Below the pieces are notes generated by a model. That model did not search any database. It saw only the letters and a list, made by a program, of their open reading frames with translations, and was not told the DNA's origin. This document shows, piece by piece, positions 7,603 to 13,690 of a stretch of DNA of 13,690 nt (positions are counted from its first letter, which is position 1; each line of letters begins with the position of its first letter). Source of the stretch: Acidimicrobiia bacterium (GTDB lineage: Bacteria; Actinomycetota; Acidimicrobiia; Spongiisociales; ZC4RG35); NCBI GenBank assembly GCA_009377735.1, contig WHTL01000071.1:1-13690 (forward strand), in the 5' to 3' direction. The position numbers were made by a program, and so were the translations under genes.

Positions 7603-8418
7603 TCACATATACGCTTCCGACGTAGTCGGCTGCGGCTCGGCCACCTCAGATGCTTCATCCACTGACCAGAACAACCAGTGCGCTTCGATCCGCTCCAACA
7701 CTTTGTAGACCGCCACGGTGAACAGTGAGAGAACGATGATGAGGACGAACACCTCGGCGACCCGTAGTTGGAAATTGTAGGTTTGGATCAGGTAGCCGAT
7801 CCCTTCCTGGGCACCGAGGAACTCGGCGACTATCACACCGATCACAGACATGGTCCACCCCAACTTGATGCCTGTGAACATGAAAGGAAGCGACCCTGGC
7901 AATCTGAGCTTCATGAAGGTTTGGATCTTCGACGCCGTCAGGGCCCGAAACAGCTTGTCAGCCTCCCTGTTCGCCTGAGTGAGGCCTACGAACATGTTGA
8001 GGAACATCGGGAAGAACGCGATCACCGCCGCCATGGCGATCTTTGAAGCAAGCCCAAACCCAAACCAGGTAACGAAGATCGGTACCAAGGTGATCTTCGG
8101 GGGGGCTTGCAACGCAATCACATAGGGATAGATGGCGATCCGTGCGATGTCGGATGTGGACAGCAGAATCGCAAGAGCAAAGGAGACGACAGTCGCGATT
8201 CCATACCCCGCAATGATCTCGGTGAGAGTGGTGGTGACGTGTCGAAGAAACAGCGATGTCCCGATCGTGGCGGGGATCTCAGATATGATCCGAGTGGGGG
8301 ATGGCACCACAAGCTGGTGGAGTACACCAGTGCGAGAAGCCATTTCCCATCCCGAAATCAGAACGATGCCAAAGACGGCCGTGATCAGCCAGTTACGGTG
8401 TCGACGCCAGGAATTCAC
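7603..8418 (-). CDS. ABC importer permease (SsuC/TauC type), system 2
   Basis: 271-residue inner-membrane permease with GTG start at 8418, overlapping the ATPase stop as GTGA. A GGGAG about 10 bases upstream (8429-8433) supports it. Landmarks are a first hydrophobic helix (11-24), VVPSPTRII (37-45), APPKITLVPIFVTWFGFG (105-122), and the ATPase-coupling stretch RALTASKIQTFMKLRLPGSLP (near 158-178) followed by AEFLGAQEGIGYLI (198-211). The tail past about 245 is acidic and polar. Unlike system 1 there is only one permease gene, so the channel should be a homodimer. It is the last gene of its operon and ends 10 bases from the convergent regulator gene, with no clear terminator between them. Confidence 0.93.
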   Translation of the reverse strand: MNSWRRHRNWLITAVFGIVLISGWEMASRTGVLHQLVVPSPTRIISEIPATIGTSLFLRHVTTTLTEIIAGYGIATVVSFALAILLSTSDIARIAIYPYVIALQAPPKITLVPIFVTWFGFGLASKIAMAAVIAFFPMFLNMFVGLTQANREADKLFRALTASKIQTFMKLRLPGSLPFMFTGIKLGWTMSVIGVIVAEFLGAQEGIGYLIQTYNFQLRVAEVFVLIIVLSLFTVAVYKVLERIEAHWLFWSVDEASEVAEPQPTTSEAYM

Positions 8419-9188
8419 GTCGTAGCCACTCCCAACATTCCTCTGATCTCAAACACCATGTCGAGATAGTTCCTGTCACGGAGCATCGAGGCAGCTCGCG
8501 GACGGGGTAGTTGCACCGGAAGCACCTTTGCGATCCTTCCCGGTCTTGGGGTCATCACCACTACACGGTCGGACAAATAGACAGCCTCTCCTATGTTATG
8601 GGTCACGAACATCGCGGTCTTGTTGGTCCCTCGCCAGATTCGGAGCAACTCATCATCAAGTGACTCACGTGTGAACTCATCGAGGGCGCCGAATGGCTCA
8701 TCAAGGAGCAGGATTTCGGGGTCCGAAGCGAGCAATCTGCACAACGATGCTCGTTGCGCCATGCCTCCCGAAAGCTCCCAAGGGTATTTCGCCCTGAACT
8801 CCTCGAGACCGGTCATCTCTAGCACCTCGTCGACGCGAGAGGTGAGGACCTCCTCGGGAATACCGAGGATCTCCCCTGGTAGGCGGACATTCTCTTCCAA
8901 GCTCCGCCAGGGCAGGAGGATCGGAGCCTGGAACATGACACCAAACTCGGAGCGAGGTTCTATGTGGTCGTCGCCGCGATAACGAACAACGCCTGAGGTA
9001 GGACGAAGAAGCGCGGCAACGACATTGAGTAGGGTCGACTTGCCACACCCGCTCGGTCCAACCAGGGAAACAAACTCGCCTTCTTGCACCTGCAACGTTA
9101 CGTCAGACAAGGCGCGGATCACCCCATCGGAGGTCTGATACGACTGGGACACGTCGACTACCTCGATGATGGGTGTGGACTCCGTCAT
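8415..9188 (-). CDS. ABC importer ATPase (SsuB/TauB type), system 2
   Basis: 257-residue cytoplasmic ATPase. I chose ATG at 9188 because GGAG lies 8 bases upstream and the first strand (IIEVVDVSQSY) follows after the normal few residues. The frame is open to ATG 9248 and TTG 9260, but neither has a ribosome-binding site. Walker A GPSGCGKS is at 44-51, the Q-loop (VMFQA) at 84-88, the signature LSGGMAQR at 139-146, Walker B ILLLDEP at 159-165 and the switch His197 in VTHN. The Asn after that histidine is a common variant. It is coupled to the permease by a four-base overlap. It is clearly related to, but not a close copy of, the system 1 ATPase, so the two importers are paralogous systems rather than a recent duplication. 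Confidence 0.93.
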   Translation of the reverse strand: MTESTPIIEVVDVSQSYQTSDGVIRALSDVTLQVQEGEFVSLVGPSGCGKSTLLNVVAALLRPTSGVVRYRGDDHIEPRSEFGVMFQAPILLPWRSLEENVRLPGEILGIPEEVLTSRVDEVLEMTGLEEFRAKYPWELSGGMAQRASLCRLLASDPEILLLDEPFGALDEFTRESLDDELLRIWRGTNKTAMFVTHNIGEAVYLSDRVVVMTPRPGRIAKVLPVQLPRPRAASMLRDRNYLDMVFEIRGMLGVATT

Positions 9189-9305
9189 CGCAGTTGCTCC
9201 GCTAGGGCCATCGGCAAGCTCTCCAATAGTCGGACGAGGTTCATCCATTCGTAGAGACAAGTCGAAACCCCGAGCAGTCGAACAGCACGCCCATCGTCAC
9301 GCTTC

Positions 9306-10343
9306 TCATGATTGACCATCCTGAATCGGGTCTCCCAGATCAAAGGGCCCAAAGAGTCGGCTTGCGGTGTCACTCAGACTAAAAACATCGTGGCCGAGCG
9401 TCGTCATTACCCGCTCCACCCTCTCTAGGACATCGGTGTCCTGCATCCAGTACGGCCAGTCGGTACCAAACATGACGCGTTCGATTCCCAACGTTTCGAT
9501 CAGATATTTGAGCGCAGCATCATCGTGCACCAGCGTGTCGACGAATATCTGGTCGAGGTAGTCACGGAAGGGACGTTGCGTGGACATCAGATCTGGGAAC
9601 GCCTGCATTCCTCGTTCGATTCGCCCGAGAAGGTACGGAAAGCTCCCACCGCCATGCCCGAGGAAGACCTTGAGGTTGGTATATCTGTCGAGCACCCCTT
9701 CAAAGATCAGTCCGGCTGCCGCCATTGCCTGTTCGGTTGGGAAGCCGATCACGTTCACTAGGAAGTGCGGTGTCATCCGTTCATGATTCAGGGCACCGTA
9801 AGGGTGGATGAACAGCGGCACTTCTAGACCGGCGACACACTCGAACAGCTTTTCCAGTCCCGCATTGGCCAGATTGGCGCCTTCGATACTGGACAGAACC
9901 TGTATTCCCCGCAGACCCAGTTCGTCGATCGCCCGTGTTGCTTCCCGGACAGCCGCGTCCGGATCCTGTAGTGGGACGGAGGCGATTCCGTGGATGCGGC
10001 CTGGGAACCGTTTCGCACCTTCCGCCAGATCGTCGTTTACCAACTGGGCTACCTCCACGGCGACTTCCAGAGGGGCCCAGGCATAGTTGAGGGCTTGGTT
10101 GGCGCTCACGACCGCCGCCCGGATACCGGTCGAGTCCATATGGTCGACCCTCGCCTGCCAATCGTAATAGGGAGGGGCAAACCGATAACGAGAAGCAAAT
10201 CGTGCCGACGACCAGAAAGAGGGAACCATTTCATAGGTGTCGCTGCTCGTTTGGGCAACGGTGGCTTCGAAGCGCTTGGGATCCTCACTGACCCTCGCGA
10301 TATAGGACAGGGGGACATGATGTGTGTGGGTGTCTACATGCAT
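9306..10343 (-). CDS. ACMSD-family amidohydrolase (probable metal-dependent decarboxylase or hydrolase)
   Basis: 345-residue cytoplasmic TIM-barrel enzyme. The metal site of the ACMSD branch of amidohydrolase_2 is complete: His6 and His8 in the THTHH opening, His180 in VPLFIHPYG, catalytic His230 in FLGHGGGSFPYLLGRIERG, and Asp295 in MFGTDWPYWM. The spacing closely matches bacterial ACMSD, where the equivalents are His9, His11, His177, His228 and Asp294. ACMSD removes CO2 from 2-amino-3-carboxymuconate semialdehyde; relatives are gamma-resorcylate and other aromatic acid decarboxylases, or hydrolases. Start ATG 10343 has GGAGG 10 bases upstream. It lies 30 bases after triple-RidA B in the same operon, which links decarboxylation or hydrolysis with RidA-type chemistry. 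The exact substrate is not predictable. Confidence 0.9.
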   Translation of the reverse strand: MHVDTHTHHVPLSYIARVSEDPKRFEATVAQTSSDTYEMVPSFWSSARFASRYRFAPPYYDWQARVDHMDSTGIRAAVVSANQALNYAWAPLEVAVEVAQLVNDDLAEGAKRFPGRIHGIASVPLQDPDAAVREATRAIDELGLRGIQVLSSIEGANLANAGLEKLFECVAGLEVPLFIHPYGALNHERMTPHFLVNVIGFPTEQAMAAAGLIFEGVLDRYTNLKVFLGHGGGSFPYLLGRIERGMQAFPDLMSTQRPFRDYLDQIFVDTLVHDDAALKYLIETLGIERVMFGTDWPYWMQDTDVLERVERVMTTLGHDVFSLSDTASRLFGPFDLGDPIQDGQS

Positions 10344-10373
10344 TCCAGCAGCGCCTCCGAGCCTTCCGTTACG

Positions 10374-11690
10374 TCATTGTTCATCGGCGAGGGCCATCAC
10401 GTCATAGCCAACCACACAGCCAGGGACTCCAAGCGGGTTGGTGGTCTTGAAGATGGTGGTCGGAGCCAATCCCGGGCCGAGGTCCTCAAGCCAGGCATCT
10501 TCGGCGGGACCGGCGTCGGCCAGGTCCGTGTGAAAGACGCGTCGCCGCATGAGACTGTGAATGTCAGTACCTGCCTCCTCGCATATCGTTTGAATGCGGT
10601 TGCGGATGAATGTTGCTTGCAGCTTGGGACTGGACCCGTGATTTGGTAGACCAGGTTTGGGATTCGCCTCGGGGGCGACACCTGTCTCATAGTCGCTTGC
10701 CTCGAGCCCCGATAGGAAGACATAGGGGCCAACTCGGACTGCGTGCGGCTCGCCGCCTGGCAAACTAGGAACGAGGCGAGAGTTCACTGCTTCGCGATGA
10801 TACGGCCCTTTTGGATCGTTCACGATGAACTCCACCTCAATGTTCTGATTGGTCGGGGCCAGGTCCGAGGGATAAATCGTTCTTGCAGGCCCGCCGTCAG
10901 GGAAGAGTTCGTGCCAAGCTTCATTCATGCCGGCGATGTCGCTGGCATCCGACATGTGGATCTCTGCCTTCACCACGTCACTGAGGGACGCATTCAGTCT
11001 GCCAAGGAGGTTGGTGAGGAAGGCCAACACCAGCCGTGTTTGGAACTTGATCTCCCAGAGTCGGTAAGGGAAGTCGGTGTGCCTGGGGAGGAGTCCCCTG
11101 ACTTCCGGTAGTTCGTGAAACCCCCTCAGTAATAGTGCTGCGGTGGTCAGGCCGGAGGTGAAGATCAGACCTCCTCCAGTTGCAGCCTGGGTGAAGATAG
11201 GGCGACCATAGATCGAGTCGTGCACCGGAAGCGGCGTGGCTGTTTGCTCTTGGTGGAGGACAGTCCGTTCCGGACCATTCTTCAGAGCGATGACATCGTT
11301 GGTGACCGTGAGCCTTGGTGAGGCCACCTCGGGTACGAATACCAACGTGCTCGGTGGTGGTTCACTTATGTCGAAGTAGTCACGTCGCATACCCAGGGCC
11401 GTGTCGGTTTCGGTTGGCACGGTATGAAACGAGTTGATCTTCATGGTTCGTTTGATATCGGATCCTGCCTTGGAGAGGGCATCCGACATCTGCCCGTAGA
11501 TCACCCGGAGCTGCCTATCTATGTGCGTGCCGTGATATGGGTAGTTCGCAAGGGGGTTCACCGCCTCGGGGATCCCAGTGACAGGATCGGCCGCTAACCC
11601 ACCGGCAAAGACTACGAAATCTTTGCCGGTCGCCGTGATTGCTGGCACGCCAGCAGGAGCATCGGGATGGAACTGATATTCAACTGGCAT
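10374..11690 (-). CDS. Triple RidA-like (YjgF/YER057c/UK114) fusion protein B
   Basis: 438 residues from ATG 11690; the SD is weak (GAGAG). Three RidA-like units are visible at about 15-136, 160-292 and 315-435. Each has a FVVFAGGLA / LIFTSGLT / YVFLSGLEA strand and a long helix near IDRQLRVIYGQMSDALSKAG, FQTRLVLAFLTNLLGRL or FIRNRIQTICEEAG. Each ends with a strand such as IEVEFIV. The Arg equivalent to E. coli RidA Arg105 is kept only in unit 2 (GPARTIYPSDL, Arg270); units 1 and 3 have Ser114 and Thr411. A covalent pseudotrimer with at most one classical active site is the natural reading. It sits between the receptor (120 bases upstream) and the ACMSD-like enzyme (30 bases downstream). It probably acts on the imported compound or a reactive imine made from it. 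Confidence 0.86.
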   Translation of the reverse strand: MPVEYQFHPDAPAGVPAITATGKDFVVFAGGLAADPVTGIPEAVNPLANYPYHGTHIDRQLRVIYGQMSDALSKAGSDIKRTMKINSFHTVPTETDTALGMRRDYFDISEPPPSTLVFVPEVASPRLTVTNDVIALKNGPERTVLHQEQTATPLPVHDSIYGRPIFTQAATGGGLIFTSGLTTAALLLRGFHELPEVRGLLPRHTDFPYRLWEIKFQTRLVLAFLTNLLGRLNASLSDVVKAEIHMSDASDIAGMNEAWHELFPDGGPARTIYPSDLAPTNQNIEVEFIVNDPKGPYHREAVNSRLVPSLPGGEPHAVRVGPYVFLSGLEASDYETGVAPEANPKPGLPNHGSSPKLQATFIRNRIQTICEEAGTDIHSLMRRRVFHTDLADAGPAEDAWLEDLGPGLAPTTIFKTTNPLGVPGCVVGYDVMALADEQ

Positions 11691-11810
11691 AGGTCTCTCT
11701 TTCTAAACGAATCTCAAGATCGCGGAATCTACGGAGAAAGGCCCCCAGATCGGGATTAAACGTCCAATCGTCCGTTGAGGCCCTGAGTCGGGGCGTTCCG
11801 AGCTACACCG

Positions 11811-12995
11811 TCAACCCGAATACGATGCCGCCGACTCTTGGATCGCCTCGATATCGATCCCCATCTCCCATGCGGCCTCCACGACGTCGTTGGTGAGGAT
11901 GGTGTCGGCGTCGATAGGCGCTTCCAGCACATCTACCTCGACATTCAGGTCGATCTCGTTCTGCCAGTTCTCAAATATGAACTTCCCATGCTCGTTGGGC
12001 TCCAGTCCATCCGGTGTGGCGGTGTCGCTCAGACTTGCTTCTACAAAGGGAATGCCGAACTCGTCTTCGGCGAGCTGCTCCGGGGCATACTTTTCCTTGA
12101 GGATGGCGTGGGTGGCCTCGGGGTTCGCCTGTGACCAAATCTGTCCCTGGATGGTTCCCCGGACAAGACGAGCCAGCATGTCCTGTTCGGATTCCAGCGT
12201 GCCGGAGGTGACTGTCAGGGAATCACCTGGGAACTTGGAGATGACGTCCTGAGTGATCATGCGCGTCTCCAGGCCAGCGAGCTCCAGGACCAGCACGTCG
12301 GGTTTCGAGACCCCCAATGCATCAACATCACCATTCTCCACGGCAAGCACGGCCGATGCGCCTTCGCCTACCGGGATGACCTCAACATCGACGCCAGGTT
12401 CCAGCCCAGCGAGGGCAAGAGCAGCATTGACGGTCGGCACTTCACCCCCGCCAGGGTCGCTGATACCAATCGCCTTGCCCTCGAGGTCCTCGATACTCTG
12501 AACCGGACTGTCGACCGGAACAGCCACCCCAAAACGGTTCTCCGGGAAGTGGTTGTAAATTCCAACCAGATCGGACCCCTCCTGCGCCGCAAGGTAGATG
12601 CTCGTCGGCGACAGAGACGCAATTGGGACGTTGCCAGAGGCCAACTGTTGAACGGCAGCGCCACTTCCCGCTCCGTAAACGAGTTCGACTGACAACCCAT
12701 TCTCTTCGTAATACCCCTGGTCCTGGGCAATGTAGAAAGAGACCACGGATCCACTGGGGTTGCTATTTGGGAGTTGGACCTGAATGTCTCTCATCTCCTG
12801 CGGAACTTCCGTGGACGCTGATTCGCCCACCGTCGTTGCGGTGTCTCCGGCCATGGTGGAGTCCGATTCCGCGACAGTTGTGGGAGAGTCCTCGGTGCCC
12901 GGGTCAGAGCTGGTTCCACAGGCGACCAACCCAACACTCAGCAGGACTATCAGGCTCGTGAGCGCACTTTGTCGTCGAACTTGAAAACCATCCAT
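11811..12995 (-). CDS. Solute-binding lipoprotein (NMT1/SsuA type), system 2
   Basis: 394-residue receptor for importer 2. ATG 12995 is chosen because AGGAGGT lies exactly 8 bases upstream (13004-13010); the in-frame TTG at 13001 is only two bases from that SD. A signal helix ends in the lipobox LVAC with Cys26. A linker of about 40 residues follows, rich in Ser, Thr, Glu and Asp, with the repeated theme TTV.ES.ST, placing the receptor away from the membrane. The domain begins IQVQLPNSNPSGSVVSFYIAQ then DQGYYEENGLSVELVYGAGS, the standard first strand and helix of this family; IEDLEGKAIGISDPGGGEVP is the hinge-adjacent loop. It is the first gene of its operon. Its ATPase and permease lie three genes away, but no other receptor is near them, so it should serve them. 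Confidence 0.92.
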   Translation of the reverse strand: MDGFQVRRQSALTSLIVLLSVGLVACGTSSDPGTEDSPTTVAESDSTMAGDTATTVGESASTEVPQEMRDIQVQLPNSNPSGSVVSFYIAQDQGYYEENGLSVELVYGAGSGAAVQQLASGNVPIASLSPTSIYLAAQEGSDLVGIYNHFPENRFGVAVPVDSPVQSIEDLEGKAIGISDPGGGEVPTVNAALALAGLEPGVDVEVIPVGEGASAVLAVENGDVDALGVSKPDVLVLELAGLETRMITQDVISKFPGDSLTVTSGTLESEQDMLARLVRGTIQGQIWSQANPEATHAILKEKYAPEQLAEDEFGIPFVEASLSDTATPDGLEPNEHGKFIFENWQNEIDLNVEVDVLEAPIDADTILTNDVVEAAWEMGIDIEAIQESAASYSG

Positions 12996-13184
12996 CTCCA
13001 AATACCTCCTCTTCGCGGTTCGCGTTCTGGGATCACTCAGGGTTAAGCGATCGATACTGACTCATGAATAACTTCGTAACCTCGTTCTTCTCGTCGTATC
13101 TCAGAATTTTCAGGGAAAAGCTCCATTCCATTTCTGAGTTACGACCGATGGAGGAGACGCAAGGATCCATCGGGAAATCACAAC

Positions 13185-13210
13185 CATGGAGCGTGGACAT
13201 GGAGCATGGA
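13185..13210. repeat. 13-base tandem repeat, two copies
   Basis: CATGGAGCGTGGA is followed immediately by CATGGAGCATGGA, which differs at one base. It lies in non-coding sequence and looks like a local duplication; no function is evident. Confidence 0.6.
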
Positions 13211-13442
13211 CGTTGCCGATCAACGGGTCCTGACTGGATACACCGTATCCCAAGACAGTAGGAGCCGGTCTGCTTTGGGAACTCTCAGCATGAATTCTCC
13301 TCGATCTCGTCCTGCGTCTCATTATTAGGGACAGAACTTCCCCATATCTTTCGACCATATCCCCGACGGAGCACGGTGTCAAGCAATTCCTGGTGGGTGG
13401 TACACGAGGCTGCAGACAAAACCCATAAGCACGCTGTCCATC

Positions 13443-13463
13443 CTGTCTCAAGTATTGAGACAG
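13443..13463. promoter_or_regulatory. Perfect 9+9 palindrome, probable operator
   Basis: CTGTCTCAA and TTGAGACAG are exact reverse complements around GTA. Such an arrangement suits a dimeric HTH repressor or activator. It lies about 215 bases before the plus-strand gene at 13679 and about 450 bases from the receptor start. It could also fold as an RNA hairpin, but no U-tract follows on either strand. The regulator is not identifiable from this window. Confidence 0.6.
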
Positions 13464-13524
13464 ACTGAACGCAGCGTCAACGGCCCTCCAGAACCGGGGC
13501 TCAGGTACACTTGAGGAGAACTCA

Positions 13525-13593
13525 ATGACCTCGGACATCCCCATTGGTCTGATGAAGATAGTTGCTAGAGGTATACCCATAAGTTGTGGATGA
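13525..13593 (+). CDS. Possible 22-residue small ORF or leader peptide
   Basis: ATG at 13525 is preceded 6 bases upstream by GAGGAG (13513-13518). The frame runs MTSDIPIGLMKIVARG and a few more residues to TGA at 13591-13593. The SD sits in an inverted repeat, TTGAG-gagaa-CTCAA (13511-13525), which touches the start codon, so folding could hide the initiation site. It precedes the gene at 13679 by about 85 bases. It may be a leader peptide, the start of a decayed gene, or chance. Confidence 0.25.
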   Translation: MTSDIPIGLMKIVARGIPISCG

Positions 13594-13645
13594 CCGGTTG
13601 TTGGTTGGGACGCGACGTACCCTCCTGATATCCGATAAAACGATT

Positions 13646-13663
13646 CGCCGGTGGGAGCCGGCG
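13646..13663 (+). promoter_or_regulatory. Small GC hairpin just before the ribosome-binding site at 13664
   Basis: CGCCGG and CCGGCG pair perfectly around a six-base loop (TGGGAG), and the second arm abuts the AGGAGGA SD. In the leader RNA it could adjust access of the ribosome to the start at 13679. Confidence 0.35.
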
Positions 13664-13678
13664 AGGAGGAGTACGCCG

Positions 13679-13690
13679 ATGTTCAAGATA
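13679..13690 (+). CDS. Start of an unidentified plus-strand gene, cut by the window edge
   Basis: ATG at 13679 follows AGGAGGA (13664-13670) at a spacing of 8 bases, an excellent initiation site. Only the codons for Met-Phe-Lys-Ile are present, so the product cannot be named. It is divergent from the system 2 operon and so could be its regulator or an unrelated neighbour. Confidence 0.5.

Larger units (their letters stand above)
12996..13678. other. Intergenic stretch upstream of the system 2 receptor, no convincing long gene
   Basis: Between two divergent starts (12995 minus, 13679 plus) lie about 680 bases. The open frames in either strand lack SD sites, recognisable motifs and normal composition, so I leave them out. 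The stretch contains the SD of the receptor (13004-13010), a 13-base tandem repeat (13185-13210), a perfect 9+9 palindrome (13443-13463), a small ORF with a good SD (13525-13593) and a hairpin before the next gene (13646-13663). No clear promoter could be assigned. It is long for a simple divergent promoter and may hold a decayed gene or an unrecognised RNA. Confidence 0.5.

Noticed and set aside
13110..13580. 156-residue minus-strand open frame upstream of the system 2 receptor
   Set aside because: No SD, no recognisable motif, unusual composition, and it runs through the palindrome and repeat features.
1..13690. tRNA, rRNA, CRISPR array or intact mobile element
   Set aside because: No cloverleaf-like sequence, regularly spaced repeats, transposase or integrase motifs were seen.

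Overview
The window comes from a GC-rich bacterium, most likely an actinomycete. Pointers are the GTG/TTG/CTG starts with strong Shine-Dalgarno (SD) sites and the two lipoprotein solute receptors whose mature N-termini carry Ser/Thr/Glu-rich linkers, a style I associate with Actinobacteriota such as Acidimicrobiia. That assignment is an inference from sequence style.

Layout. (1) Positions 1 to about 1630, plus strand: a truncated SF2-type helicase with DEFQ and SAT motifs. Its reading frame is blocked upstream by a stop at 37-39, and its C-terminal half is missing. (2) 1675-6634, minus strand: an operon read right to left. It encodes an NMT1/THI5-like lipoprotein receptor, two different permeases, an ATPase and a protein made of three fused RidA-like domains. 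The genes overlap tightly (ATGA, CTGA). (3) 6635-7592: a control region with a good sigma70-type promoter (TTGACG-18-TATACT) and a near-palindrome over its -35 box, then a divergent XRE-cupin regulator gene broken by a one-base frameshift and perhaps a lost start codon. (4) 7603-12995, minus strand: a second set encoding a lipoprotein receptor, another triple-RidA protein, an ACMSD-family amidohydrolase, an ATPase and a single permease. (5) 12996-13678: about 680 bases without a convincing long gene, holding a perfect 9+9 palindrome, a small ORF and a hairpin. Then the first codons of a plus-strand gene.

How they fit together. This looks like an uptake-and-catabolism island for small, probably nitrogen-containing organic molecules. 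Each of two SsuABC/TauABC/ThiXYZ-type importers is paired with its own single-chain triple-RidA protein, and an ACMSD-like metal enzyme sits in the second set. In the aminomuconate pathways (2-nitrobenzoate, kynurenine, 2-aminophenol) an ACMSD decarboxylase works upstream of a RidA-family deaminase, so a related route is a reasonable hypothesis. The substrate cannot be read from sequence.

The most unusual point is the pair of roughly 440-455 residue triple-RidA proteins. RidA normally works as a homotrimer, so these look like covalent pseudotrimers. By hand alignment only one of the six domains keeps the arginine that binds the substrate carboxylate in canonical RidA; the other five have Ser or Thr there.
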